Positions 12,325 to 24,187 of a stretch of 64,000 nucleotides of DNA are shown here, in pieces. Made by a program: the position numbers and the translations under genes. The DNA is from Polytrichum commune (lineage: Eukaryota; Streptophyta; Polytrichopsida; Polytrichales; Polytrichaceae). A model generated the notes under the pieces. It was not told the origin of the DNA, did no database searches, and worked only from the letters and a program-made list of their open reading frames with translations. The stretch covers positions 70,323,554 to 70,387,553 of the forward strand of contig OX485803.1 of the NCBI GenBank assembly GCA_950295325.1. Direction: 5' to 3'. Positions within the stretch are counted from its first letter, which is position 1; each line of letters starts with the position of its first letter.

Positions 12325-13357
12325 CACTGGAAGATGTTACAATATGGATGAGACTAGTTACTTTTATCATGCCCAACCAAACAAGACACTTACGCAAGGA
12401 AAAGGTCATGGGCGCAAAGTTCATAAGGATTGTCCCACTTGGCACTTGCTATAAATACAACATGCACTGACAAGTTAGAACTTGTGATTATTACAAATCT
12501 CTATGCCCAAGGTGCTTTGGAAGGTGGTTGGTAGATAATCATATGTGGTGGTTTGCAAACCAAAAGCCTTGATGACATCATATGTATTTGAGAATCGGAT
12601 GATGAGCCTCAATGTACATTTCAAATATCAAAAGTGGAGGGTACTTTTAATTATGAGCAATTATGTTACTCGTTCCCTTACACAAGTTGATAGGGGTGAA
12701 TCATTTGGTTTGCCAACCTTGCAGCTGAGCAATATTCTTATTTTTTTCTTCCCACCTAATGTTACAAGTGTGGTACAACCCTTGGATCAAGGAATAATTA
12801 CCTCATTCAAAGTTTAGTAAAAGAAGAGGTTTTCGAATGGGTTCTCTCTCAATTTTATTCTTCTACTACACAACATGACTTGAAGAAAATAATGCCTAAT
12901 GTAAGGTAGGCTATTATGTGGTGCTCTCAAGTGTGGAGAGAGATGAATCCCCAAATCATACAAAACAATTAAAGGATGTCCAACATTTTATTTGTAGACT
13001 TAAAATGTTGATTTTGTCATGGATGATGAACGTGAGAATGAAAGAATGAAAGAAGTAGCAAATGATTTGGCATGTCTCATTTTCTCTTTGAATCTTGCAG
13101 GTGAAGAAATACCTATTCAAGAATATGTGCAATTGGTAGGAGAGAAAATTATTGATGCAAAGTACAACATGATTGAGTTGGTGGATTTGGCATGGGGTAG
13201 AGAAGTCCATTTTGGTTTGGATTTGAAAGAAGAGCCAATGGAGGGAAATGATGTGGATGACAATCCAACACCAATAGTCAAGCTTCTTCAAGCCCGTGAG
13301 TATGCCCAATTTCTATCAAATTTTGCAGTGCGGCATACTCAAAGTTTTCAGCTGTAG
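12325..13357 (+). pseudogene. Pogo/Tigger (jerky-like, DDE_1) transposase pseudogene
   Basis: A decayed transposase runs left to right over several frames. CYNMDET followed by QPNKTL near 12,335-12,400 is the region of the first catalytic Asp. SLCPRCFGRW follows near 12,500-12,530, then a WWFANQKA segment and MTSYVFEN. The block FFPPNVTSVVQPLDQGIITS (about 12,749-12,808) is the hallmark of this family. The position of the second catalytic Asp reads LLIMSNYVT instead of the expected Asp-Asn, so the active site is lost. Downstream, MPNVR.AIMWCSQVWREMNP and an acidic C-terminal frame (13,019-13,357) complete the protein. Stops and frameshifts are numerous. The ends of the element were not established. 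Confidence 0.82.
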
Positions 13358-15639
13358 ATGTGACGAACATGTAATCTTTCATGGATAAATTAAAGAAGAT
13401 GTCAACTACAAACATCAACAGACATCATTAGAAGGCAATAAATTCTTACTTTCATAGTGTGTGATAGGTGAAGTCATCATCATGGGACTTAAAATAATAA
13501 ATAAATTATTACTATTTATTTAAAAACTCCATATTATGAAACGTTGTGAGCATATTGCTCTATTAAAAAAAATTGTCATACCTATGTATCTTCATTGTGT
13601 ATATAACATGACGTTTTACATTAACTTGGGCCATTTTCTTGAATAACCTTAATAATACAACATTTGAATCCAAAATGTCATATTAGGCAAAATACGACAT
13701 GAAGATAATATGACACTTTCTTTCGTGACTAAATGCGTCATGTTAAATGGGGAGAACAATAACTAATTGCAAGATGAGCTCTCATATGTTGGAATTAGCA
13801 CCACCTAGTACGGTGAGATGAAATGTAGCATTCAAGCATACCTCTCATCCATTCATGTTAAAAACTCATTCTCTATAAATTCCTAATTATTTATTTTCAA
13901 ATCCCTCTCTCTAGGCTTTTTTTTTTAATTTTGAAGGTAATTTTAATGTCATATCTAGATAAAGTAATCCCCAGGCTATGTACTATTTCATGGCGTGTTT
14001 GTTGGGTGAACATTGAGAGGTACATTTGAATGCAATGATTCCCTCTTGTCCCATAGTGCAGTGTACTAGGTACTTGAAATTTTTGATAGTATAAAATTTC
14101 TATAATTAAAATATATTGATATATTCGCACACATATAGATAGATAGATAAGGTTCATGTGAACCTTTGTGTACACTAAAATGTAGATTGACTTTTTTCTC
14201 ATCAAGAGATAGAAGATGCTACACTTGACATTGACCATTTGAAAGTTGGAAAAAAAAACTTAAGGAGAACAATACACACATAAAAATATGCAAGTGATCG
14301 AAAAGTAATGCTAATGATATTAACATTATAATGATAAGTGTAAAGTGGTGCCCAAAATACAATCATAGACTTCATTATTATAGAGTCTTGTTGTATTTTG
14401 AATATTTTTGTGTAATGCGAAATACATCCAAATGAAAATCTAGTAGTTACATTCAAATGTACTTTCCATATATTATACGTATTGGTTTTTACTTCAAATT
14501 TAAAACTATATACATTTAGAATGTAATTGAGGACACCATAATTTGTTTATCGAAGTAATGGTTGAATTTGCACCACTTTTGTGCTCTTAAATGAAAGTGA
14601 AAAATCAGAAATGAATAAATTTCCGGCCCCACTTTGTGGACCATTTCACCTTGCTTGGATCCCCAAGCCGGATAGAAGACATGTCATTGATGAAGCACCA
14701 TTTGTTGCTATAGCCACTAACTTTAATAAATTTGAGTTTTTTTTAAAAAAAAATTAATGAACAAAGCAGTAACCGCTTTGTGCATATTCTCTCATGTGGC
14801 TCCTTCAATATTCAAAATTTCACAAATTTTGTTACTAGAAGGTCCACTACTAGCATATGTGACGTGGAGCAACGTACAATGCAACTAGGGTTTGACGTTG
14901 TAATTGGAAGGACCACAAACAAGGGATCTCTAGTGACCAAAGATAGGATCATTGAAAAACGGCAATGAATCGATTGTAGTGGTCATATTCTAGTGACATG
15001 CACGTGATTGTGGTTACCACACTCGTGAAAACATGGAAGAATTCTATTGCACAATCGTAAGTTCATCATAATATGTCCCCACTTACTAAATTGGCACATG
15101 CAATGACTGTGATCGCACATTCAACCAAGTTCACATAACAAACTAATTGGAGCTTCACTCAAAGCATCTAGTACAAACACCATAAAGTATAATCATAACA
15201 TGAACACAAATCCCTCCTAGAAAATATCACACGTATATGGAAATACATCCATGCAAGGTATTGTAAACGACAAGACACCTCTAACTCATGTGAAAGAACT
15301 AACAAAGACCACACAAAGGGATCTAATGACCATTAGGATTCCTTGACAAACATTCCTTAGGGTTCTTAATCACAGTTTTCAACTCCAAAGCACATATACA
15401 ATTTGCAAAAATGGCATATTTCAACTAGCCCACTTCTCCTAGCACTACGTTGTAAGTTCCAAGTGTGACAGCAATTGTATAATGAATAGTATAAAAACAA
15501 ATACATTTGATTAGAATATGAGCCAGAGTTGGCTAACCCATCAAGCCCTTGATATTACAACCCCCCGCCTTAGTGGACCAAGATGTCTCAGGCTTGAATC
15601 ATGAAGTGACCTTGTCCAACCTAGGTAATTTACCTAGGG
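13358..15639. other. AT-rich intergenic stretch, nothing firm
   Basis: The stretch holds short frames without domains, including 13,897-14,238 and 14,202-14,456 (minus) and 14,780-14,968 (plus). The part to about 13,760 may be the 3' non-coding end of the pogo-like element. Confidence 0.35.
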
Positions 15640-15647
15640 GTTGTGAC

Positions 15648-16039
15648 CAGTGTTCAAGATTGAAGTCTTCAATGCCCTTCAAACACGATTTGGTCCTTAA
15701 AAATACACCTCTCTCAAAACAACCCTTCAGAACACAACCCCAAATTGAAAATGAAGACGTCACTTGAAGTCCTCAATATAATTTGCCCACCACAAGAACC
15801 AATAAGCGTAGGGCATTGTCACTACAAGAAGTGGAGTTAGATGGTTGATTCTCAGTTCTTCACATTACACTGGAAACATGTACCATATAATTCATGCACA
15901 AGTCTAATATGAGTTTTGTATTTCATATCTATATCCTTAGATTGATGTCTTGGATTTGAACGAACCCTTCAACTGAAAAACTGAAATTTGAGAGCCCTTC
16001 AAAATGGAACTCATATGAGGGCTTCAATCTTGAACACTG
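15648..16039. mobile_element. hAT-type MITE with perfect 8-bp target duplication
   Basis: The ends are CAGTGTTCAAGATTGAAG at the left and its exact reverse complement at the right. The element is flanked by identical 8-bp copies GTTGTGAC at 15,640-15,647 and 16,040-16,047. A CAGTG terminus and an 8-bp duplication are the signature of the hAT superfamily. The 392-bp interior has no coding capacity, so the element is non-autonomous. The identical duplication suggests a fairly recent insertion. Confidence 0.9.
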
Positions 16040-16047
16040 GTTGTGAC

Positions 16048-17315
16048 TAAACGAAGGGCAATTGTAAGTCATTTTGCGATGTCAATGCCCTGACTGTTGC
16101 ACATGTGATAGTGGCTATGGTATGCTGTTCCTGTCCCATCTTGCAAGGTACGCCAGACCATGCCCTGCAAAGAAAGTGTTTTTGTCAGCATTAAACTCGA
16201 CCCTCATTGGATTTGAGTTTGTCATAGACTATCAGTTGCTTCCTTTATGAGCAGTGAGAATACATGGGACTTTAACACCAGTACCAAAATCTCACCCTTG
16301 GACTCAATAGAGATGGCATTCAAAACTCCAAAGCTTCAAATCTTATATATGTATCAGCACCATATATACTCCCCATTGAGAGGTCGGTTAAAAGGTGTCC
16401 CCAAAATTCTAAGGATGTGCAAATCATCCACATCTAACATCAAAGGTGGGTCTCCATAACTGCAAAATACAGAAGTTTCATACATGTGACAATTTCAAGC
16501 CAGTTCTCTAGCTATATTTTCTTGCATGTGCCATTTTTGTTGATTGCTCATTTGAAAAATGACAAACTCCCCAGTAATTAATGGAGGTATCCTTGCAGTA
16601 AGCAGAGTTTTTAGAGTGATTACAACTAATAAATGTATTGTACTGCAACCTGGGCCAGAACTCAAACAAGCTCATGACAAGCATCACGCCTCAAAAAGCC
16701 TTTAGGATCCCCCCCCCCCCCCCTCCTCCTTCCCTCAATTCTTTGTTGGGCATCAACCACCTTCGGCAACTTCATATTACAAGCATATGAGTCCTAGGTA
16801 ATTGACATGCGTCATTGAAAAGTTGCCCTATGTCATTGGAAAATTTGTAAATCCATCATAATGATAGATTTGCATATTTTTAACACCGATGCAAGTTGAT
16901 TGCCTAAGACTCATATGTTGGTACTAGTGTCATGTGTATCAAAGTCTATATATTTTTTTTGTCATAGACTCCTCAGGGTTAATCCTTGAAGAATGGAAAA
17001 GATGTGGCAAATTTATGCTATTTGGAGCTCCAAGAAGAGGATGTAGAACCCAACGAATACATTAATTTGATAGTTGCCTTGGTGTTTGCCTTCCTTTCCT
17101 TGGTTACCTTTACCACCAATTTGAGAAGACATCCTCAAAATCAAAACCAAATAAAAATAAGTTTTAGTGTCAAGAAATAAATGTTGAAACATGAATAGCT
17201 CTTAACCCAACTTAGATCTATAGAGATTGATCTTGGTAAGATTGATGAGGACAACTCAAAGAAGAAGACATCTAGCCTTGGCCACTAAATAACCAAACAA
17301 CAATACACCATTCAT
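16048..17315. other. AT-rich stretch with a C homopolymer
   Basis: It contains an uninterrupted run of 15 C at 16,709-16,723 and otherwise only short frames. The frame at 16,986-17,180 (plus) is faintly reminiscent of a retroelement gag spacer, but I would not call it. Confidence 0.35.
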
Positions 17316-17535
17316 GATATTTAATGTCACTTACTATTCAAAATTACATAATGCCTTAACTTTTTGCTAAGAATATTTTTTTTACCAACTAAAATCATTT
17401 ATGTTATATAATATCCACACAACATATTCAATATTTTTTGGTAAAAAGAATGAGATCTATAATAAAAGTTATAGATCTCATTATAGATCTATTAACTTAC
17501 TCTAACTTTTACCAAATAGGTAAGTGACACCAAAC
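17316..17535. mobile_element. Small MITE with TTTAATGTCACTTAC-type ends
   Basis: The left end reads GATATTTAATGTCACTTACT. The reverse complement of the right end reads TTTGGTGTCACTTACCTATT. The interior has further inverted text around AGATCTATAA/TTATAGATCT. The same terminal motif recurs at 28,866-29,058 and elsewhere. It is about 220 bp with no coding capacity. Confidence 0.55.
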
Positions 17536-17897
17536 GCCCTACCATAAACGGTGTGGAAATAATGGAGCACAATTCCTGCTCCTTATAGTTTACTTGCTCT
17601 TTGATATTCATCAAGTTCGTTCAAGATTCTGCAACATCATCCTCGAACTATTCCTGAGATATTGGCACATGTGAGAATATCTTCAAAAGCACGACCTCCA
17701 AAACATCTTGGCATGGGAGTACTACGGATTCAGATCTAAAAGTAACTTTTAAAATGTAGAAAGGGCAATGAGCACTGATCGAAGCAGATTGTATGTAAGT
17801 TAGATAGCATGCGTCAGCCTGTGCATATATAATTCAGACACAAAAAGGGGCAGTACGTATCAGTGCCCGGGAAATTTTTGGGCATAACTTAAGCTTA
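17536..17897. other. Left flank of the Harbinger insertion
   Basis: This is unremarkable AT-rich sequence ending with the TTA target-site copy at 17,895-17,897. Confidence 0.5.
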
Positions 17898-17938
17898 GGG
17901 CCCGGCCGCACAAGGGGGTGCTGGACCGGAACCGGTGC
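17898..17938 (+). repeat. Harbinger left terminal inverted repeat
   Basis: This 41-bp arm pairs with 26,561-26,601 with three mismatches. It is immediately preceded by TTA and contains the palindromic core GGACCGGAACCGGT. Confidence 0.93.
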
Positions 17939-18744
17939 GGTCACCCGGAATCAGGGTTAAACGGAGGCCGCATCCGGTGGGTGCATACCGGACCTCCTGT
18001 AGACCTGTCTGATGTTCTTTGCGCCATGTACCTGCTGGATAACGGAGCACAGCACACAAAAACGGGCGTTTTGAACCGCTGCTCGCAAGCAACGTTAGGG
18101 ACGCCAGTGGATGACAACGCGCCCGGATGGACAGAGTCTATCCACGACTCCGTCGCCGGACTTGGCAGGGTCCCGGTCTCCGCAGGGACGGTGCCCAGGG
18201 TTCGCAGTTTGTTGCGGGAGTGCTTCGCGCGGAGGGTTTGCGAACGTTCGCGCCCGGAACTCTGCCCGCACACTCTGCTACTCCTGCCTCGTTTCCGCCC
18301 AGCGTGGATGCCCAATGCGAATGTGGCTGGACCGTTCTGCGTGTGTGGTTTACATGCCCGTTTTCGTGATTGTGCGCTTCTGCGGGGGGTTGCCGAGTGG
18401 CTGGGGGTTTGTGTTGTGCCGCGGCTAAACATCCCCATAGCAAATCTTCAAGGTTAGTGGGTTTGGGGTTGTTTTTGTGGGTCTCAGATGTTTGTGTGCT
18501 CTTGCCACACACACCGTATGTTGGTGGTCTGCTGTGAGGGGAGGATGCAAAAGCTGTCGTAGTCGCGTGGTGTTTTGCACTGTGGGTCGCATATTGGGGT
18601 CGATCTCCAGATTCTCCACATGTCACAGTGCCTCTGCGCCAACATCTTTTGCCTGTGTTTTGGCGACAGTAGTTAACCTCGCCTCTAGTCTTGCCGCTGT
18701 CGGGTAGAGAGGGTTCCGCCTTGGGAAAGCACTGGGCTTCTGGC

Positions 18745-19830
18745 TGCAACTAGATTTTATCGGACCCGTCGAATCTTCTGGTCTTCTAGTCTTCTAGTCT
18801 TCAATTTCTTCTAATCTTCAACCTCTTTCCCGTCGACCTATCCTGTTGCGGCTCTATATGGGTAAAGGGTAAGGGTAGTGTGATAAGAAACCACGGGCTT
18901 CGGACGGGTAAAACGGGACGTCAGAACACGAGCTGACGTCCGAAAGATTGGCTCCTAAACTTTCAAACCCACGGTGACCAGCAATCGCGCCTCACCAGTG
19001 GGAACGACAGAAAACAACCTTGTGGGTGATCAATCCCACTTCGTTGTCACAAACAACCTTGTGGGTCATTAATCCCACTTCGTTGTCATACAGGAAACAA
19101 ATTACAATGCAGAAATGAAATGCAACTAGCCTCCAAAACCGGCTTGGAATCACACACACAAGAAAAAGACAACGTGCCACAAGCAACCACACATTCGAGT
19201 CTTGAAGCCTTCAATTCTTCAATCTATCCGTCTTCTATGGTCGGTCGAAGTCTCAGCTCTTCTTTTAAGAACCAACAGACTTCCCTCCACTCAAACAAGC
19301 ACAAATCTTGATTGCTAACTTCCAAAACAACAAGTGAGATCTCTCATGAATCACAAATCCCTCGTATTTTATTTCATATTCTTCTCAAAACAACTCACAC
19401 CGTGAGCTTCGAATCCACTTCTCTCTCTCCACCACTTTTCTCCCACAATAATCACATAACATCTTTCCTTCACCACCTCTCTCTATCCATGCGAGACACA
19501 AAGTTCTATCTTATCCTCATCACATGGCTTCTAATCACCCATTGGTCCAAAGTAACTCAAGATAACTAAAAGACAAAAATAAACTATGAGTAAATAAAAA
19601 GGTAATCTATTTTTATCATTTGGTAAAGGTAACTAAGAGTAACTATGAGTAAACATAAAGGTAAGCAACTTCTATCCACTTCTATCCTTAGGTAATGATA
19701 ACTAAAATAAACTATGAGTAAATAAAAAAGTAATCTACTTCTATTCTTTATTATTTTTCTCCAAGACCAAGAATCACAATGCAATATTAAATACGTACAC
19801 ATCTATATAGTGTACGTATTTACATCACGA
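18745..19830. other. AT-rich island inside the Harbinger element
   Basis: Composition switches from GC-rich to AT-rich and back. It contains CTTCTAGT-like short repeats near 18,777-18,830 and a 38-39-bp unit repeated twice at 19,012-19,088 (core AACAACCTTGTGGGT). Three units of about 62-68 bp with ACTATGAGTAAA lie at 19,564-19,750. A perfect 12-bp palindrome, AAATACGTACAC with its reverse complement, spans 19,789-19,821. It may be a nested insertion, but I found no clear target duplication. An element-specific regulatory region is the alternative. Confidence 0.5.
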
Positions 19831-21294
19831 CACCGTGCTGGAGGGTGGCCTCCGTTTCCCGCGTTCGACATCGCGGCTGCATCGCAACGCCTCTGCGGTT
19901 TGAGAGTTCGCAGATATGGCCCCAAGTTTCCCCATTGCCTGCGCTCCTTGTTGCCGGCATTTTCGCTGCTTGCGCGTATCGCATGGATTTCCTCTTCTGG
20001 CATGTGCGTTGCTAGTGAGGAGTTGTGGGGATTTGTGCGCTGCGCATCCTCTCACTCCAGTTGCATGTTGTCTTCTTTTTGTTGTTGTTTTCGGGGGCAG
20101 CTGGATGCACCCGCGGTTTGCGTGCGCCTACCTCCCTTGTGTTGTCAGAGGTTGCCTCCCGGTCTGCTGCATTTGTGTGCGTATTGTGTTCTCCTTGTTC
20201 TTTGTTTTCCTCCGGCATCATTGCAGGAACGGCATTGCCAAGTCTTCGTCCCGGATCCCGTCCATCCATGCAAGGCGGTTTGGGGAGCCTACTTGCTTCC
20301 AGTGTGGACGTCATTGACGACCTCCACCTCGGTTGCACAGAGGTAACTGCCATTCCAATATGTTTTCAGCTATTCTGCCCGGTTTTGCCTGTAGCTGTGG
20401 CCATGTTGTTCTGGCACCTCCACATCATGGCTTCCCTTCGCGACTCCGTATCGTTCATTGTTTTCGGATGCCTCTCTCTTTCTCCCTGCTGCTCCCCAGC
20501 AGGTTGGAGGTGTCCTCTGCTTGACTTTTATGCGTCCATGTGCATTGGGGTAAAGAGCTGTGCATTTAGGAATATTGTGGTTCGTGGTTTTAGGGCATCT
20601 TCACCGTCCTGTTCCACCTGCTGTTCTGTTCAGGTATTCATCTATTCATTTTCCATAGTTGCCTCCACCGTTGTTTGTTATTCCATTGCTTGCCGGTTTT
20701 GGCCTTCTTGTTCCTCTTCTGTGGGTTTGTTCTTGCGTTCAGGGTGCAGGTCTTCACAACTGGGTCTACCCTATGGGGCTCCTGTAAAACCACTATGTGT
20801 ATGTGGGTTCATAGGGCATTGTGTTCGGAGCATTTCCGGCACTTGCTGATTCCAGGTCACGGGTTTGGGCGTTCCGGTTGTCCATGCCCTGGGGGGGGGG
20901 GAGGGTTGTTTGCTGCCCTGTCGACTGCCCCCTCGTTTTATTTTTCGCTTGTTGTTGTTCTGGGTTTAAGCGTGTTTAGAGCGCCATCGATACATAGCGG
21001 TTCGGGTTTTCTTTTCGGCACACATGCACTTGCTTCTTGGATAGCTGTGCATAGGCAATCCGGGGATAGTGTGCAGGCGCTGGAATGTGTGTTATAACTG
21101 CCCTAGAGTCCCACCAGCATTGTCTGCACCTCAGAGCCTGCCAATTCCAGCCTTCTGTGGTTGCGTCCACGAAGGCAGTGCGAGTCATGATGTCAACATG
21201 CTATTGTGTTTTTAAGTGTTTGTTGCACCCTAATTGATGCTGCATTTCTGTCTGCAGATTTTGAGTGTGCGCCTGATTGGGTCTTGGACGGGCG

Positions 21295-22552
21295 ATGGAC
21301 GACATAGTATATTTGGGGGATACTTCTCGTTGTCCGTCTGCAGAAGTGGCATTTGATGCAGACTGCGATTTTGGATCAGAGTTTGTGGACAGCCAGACTC
21401 AGCTGCCGTCTGCTGCTGCTAGCAGAAGAGGCGGAGAATGCTCCAAAGGCAGAATAGGTGTTGCCGCCTCATTGTTAGGGCCATCACAATCTCGGAGCGC
21501 ACTTCCGCACAAGCTACGGGGGCCTAATTGGACAGAGCAGGAAATGCTGGTCCTAATAGGCCAAAAACGCATCGAGTGGGATGGACGTCACAATTGCAGC
21601 CAACCCTCTCTCGCAAAGTTCGTGTACGGAAGTACAGCTTGGAAACTTGTGTTGGCAGGGTGCATGGCTGTGGTGGGTTTTAGAGCCAGGGATGCTGACC
21701 AGCTAACCAACAAGTGGGATGGCCTAATCAAGGACTACAAAAAACTCAAAGATTACCTAGAGGGTACGGGTTCGGGAAATTGGTGGGGCATGAATAGAGA
21801 GCAAAAGAGAGACTTGTGCAAAACCAGAAAATTGCCTTTGGAGTTTACTGAGAGCATGTACAACGAAATGGAGAATTTTGTTGGGAAGCGTCAAATTTTT
21901 GGGCGAGCATCAGATGTGGTTGACTCCGATCGATTGGGTTCAGCGGCAACCAAGACTTTTGCTCGTTCCCCCCCCCTCTCCATGCGGACCAGCCTATGCT
22001 GCAGCCAACAGCCCAGCCACAAGTGCCACAACCGCACCGGTTTCTCCCATGGAGGGCACTCCCGGAGACGACATCCCCGGCTCTACAGGTCGCAAGCGCA
22101 AGTCGGTGGGTAGTGACAACTTGGTGGATTTTGTGAAAGACTTTAACTTTGAATACCTTGCACGAGTGGAGGCACAGGACAAAGACAAACGATCTTGGAG
22201 GGGCGAGGTGATGGCGCTTGACATAGCGCGGGAGACCAGAATTGCAAACAAAGAGGCCGAGGCCTTCCACATGGACAAGAAGCTTTACGAGTTGGAGGTG
22301 GAACGGACCCGAAATTTGGGCAACATGACAAGTGCATTGCTTATGCTCGCATCCTCAATGGATGCCCTTACCAGGTTTTGTAATCAACCTTCAAGTCCTT
22401 GTGCCTATGCTGCCCTCTTTATCATGCTCTACGTTGATGTCTACCCATGTGCTCGAAATTCTGCATGCGTACCAAATAGTCCAGCAAGTCCTCCCTTGCC
22501 ATCTTCCCCTCCAACAAAGATCTCTCCTCACTCACTAGGCCCATTGGTCTAG
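21295..22552 (+). pseudogene. Harbinger Myb/SANT-like DNA-binding protein, one frameshift
   Basis: This is the accessory DNA-binding protein of PIF/Harbinger elements, which binds element ends and helps deliver the transposase. From the ATG at 21,295 the N-terminus is acidic. The trihelix/SANT-type domain starts at about 21,510 (GPNWTEQEMLVLIGQKR) and continues through LTNKWDGLIKDYKKLKDYL to GNWWGMNREQKR. The frame then breaks at a run of nine C (21,968-21,976). The C-terminal half continues in the +1 frame: PMEGTPGDD, GRKRKSVGSDNLVDFVKDFN, a charged helical stretch, and LMLASSMDALTRF. Removing one C from the run would make the two halves continuous, so this is a homopolymer-slippage lesion or a sequencing error. 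A pyrimidine tract ending in TCTGCAG just before 21,259 could be an upstream intron acceptor. The last ~130 bp overlap the transposase gene on the other strand. Confidence 0.85.
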
Positions 22553-24187
22553 GGGGTTGGAAGACATCTTCCTCATCCCGCCGAGGGTTGTCGTCATCGT
22601 CCATTGTAGGAAGGTTGCAGTCTGCTAAAATCTGGTCAAGAGTTCTGTCTTTGCTCGCTAGCAATATGTTGTGGAGCACACAACATGCGTGCACAACTGT
22701 GGACAAAAAATTGAGTTTCAAAGAGGATTTTCCACCAATCTCTTTGAACCTCGCTTTTAGTATGCCAAAACCGCGTTCAACGCACATGCGGGTCGATGAG
22801 TGCTTGCGATTGAACCACACCTCCTCATTTGTGAGAGGTGTGCCCATGGGCCCCATCTTGAATGGTGTTATGCACCAGCTCATGAGGGGGTACCCACGGT
22901 CAGCCACTATGTACGGAGGAAATGGTAGAGCAGCTGGCCATGCCATTGGGTCATCGTGGAAGCCTCCCATAACCCCCTCTTCCACTTTTTTGTATAGCTC
23001 CGTCAATTTGAAGTGCGCGCTGTCGTGCAACGAACCTGGGGGTCCGGTGTTCATCGATGTGAAATAGCATTTGGTGTCTACAACACCCTGGAGTAAAATA
23101 GAGAACATTTTGTTTCGGTTCCTGTGGTCGGCCGCGACAATGCTATTGGGCGGCGCCGCAATATACACGTGGGTGCCATCTATGGCACCTATGCAGTTAG
23201 GCATCCACTGTTTAGATTGGAATGCAGCCGTGATCCTTGCCAATCTCTGTCCAGTCGGCCATGCAATGAGGTGCCCAAAATTTGTGCTAATGGCCGAGCA
23301 AACTTGTCTCAATATCCCATGCACTGTCGATTTGCCTATGGCGGCTTTGTCGGCAACCAGAGTTATTGACACTCCGTGCATAAGTTTGAACAACGTCACA
23401 ACCACCTTTTTTTCCACGGACACAGGTTGTCTCCAATGCGTGGGCTGCCCCTATATGAATGGGCGGAGGTCATGCACAATCCTGTCAAATGTCCTCCTCC
23501 TCATTCTCAAAATGTCATAGAACATGTCCGGGGTATATATGTTGAACAAATACTCCTCGAACCAGCATGTCGACCTTGGTTTTACGTACCACTTTGTGTC
23601 CAAAACATTACAGTGCCATGCAAGAAGGTCCAGTATTTGCTTTTCGTGAGGGAACTCCAATGCGTCCTCGTCGATTACATCCCCTACAGATGCAATGCAT
23701 GATTGGTCAATCCCACTGTCACCAATCCCTCGCTTCCTTTTTTTCTTGTATGCAAGCTGGGCCCTTGCTGCCTCCATTGCCGCAGTCTGCATGTGCACTA
23801 TTGTGACGGAAATGTCAATGCTTGCCATGAGAATGGGGATTACGGATGCTACATGCATTGTGGTGTTTGACCTTCGGCACGCTGGAAGGTGTAGGGGCAT
23901 GTTGGTGGGTCCAACACAAGGTGACACTGGCGGGATGCATGGATTCGCAGCTGGTGGCGGTGGCGGAGACCACGGTGGCGCAGTGGGTGACATCGGTAGG
24001 AGGGGACATGCAGGTGATGGACGTGGTGGAACATCCCGCACACAAGCAGGAGGCTCTGGGGCCGGGCAGGAGACTGAAGGTCGATCGGGAGATGAGGCGG
24101 AATGAGCTGCATCTTGCACCCTTGCTTCTGGAACCTTTTTGCACAGAAAATAGGGTGGAACAATTTCGTCAATGTGTGTTGTGCAGT
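22422..24187 (-). pseudogene. PIF/Harbinger DDE transposase, one in-frame TAG
   Basis: This is the cut-and-paste transposase (DDE_Tnp_4 type). The N-terminal part (24,187 to 23,454) is Pro-rich, then basic (YKKKRKRG), then contains FDRIVHDLRPFI. A single TAG at 23,451-23,453 interrupts an otherwise continuous frame, and the same frame resumes with PTHWRQPVSVEKKV. The second part carries a helix-turn-helix (ADKAAIGKSTVHGILRQV) and the catalytic triad: Asp in CIGAIDGTHV, Asp in YIVADRGYPL and Glu in MCVERGFGILKARF. Counted from the Met at 23,423 these are residues 82, 175 and 216. No ATG starts the long frame. It stays open to a possible splice acceptor (AG at 24,188-24,189), so a 5' exon is likely upstream. 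The stop is at 22,422. All three catalytic residues are kept, so the enzyme died recently, or the TAG is read through or is an assembly error. Confidence 0.9.

Noticed and set aside
11960-13700. TACGACAT-type inverted text around the pogo-like relic
   Set aside because: Similarity is patchy and does not define ends or a TA duplication.
17918-18749. Long overlapping frames on both strands near the left Harbinger end
   Set aside because: GC-rich DNA opens several frames at once here. The peptides are Arg/Ser/Pro/Cys-rich with no conserved motif.
20025-20849. 274-codon plus-strand frame upstream of the Myb/SANT gene
   Set aside because: Composition is Cys/Ser/Phe/Leu-rich as in T- and G-rich non-coding text, and other frames are open too. 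It is more likely leader or intron sequence of the element.
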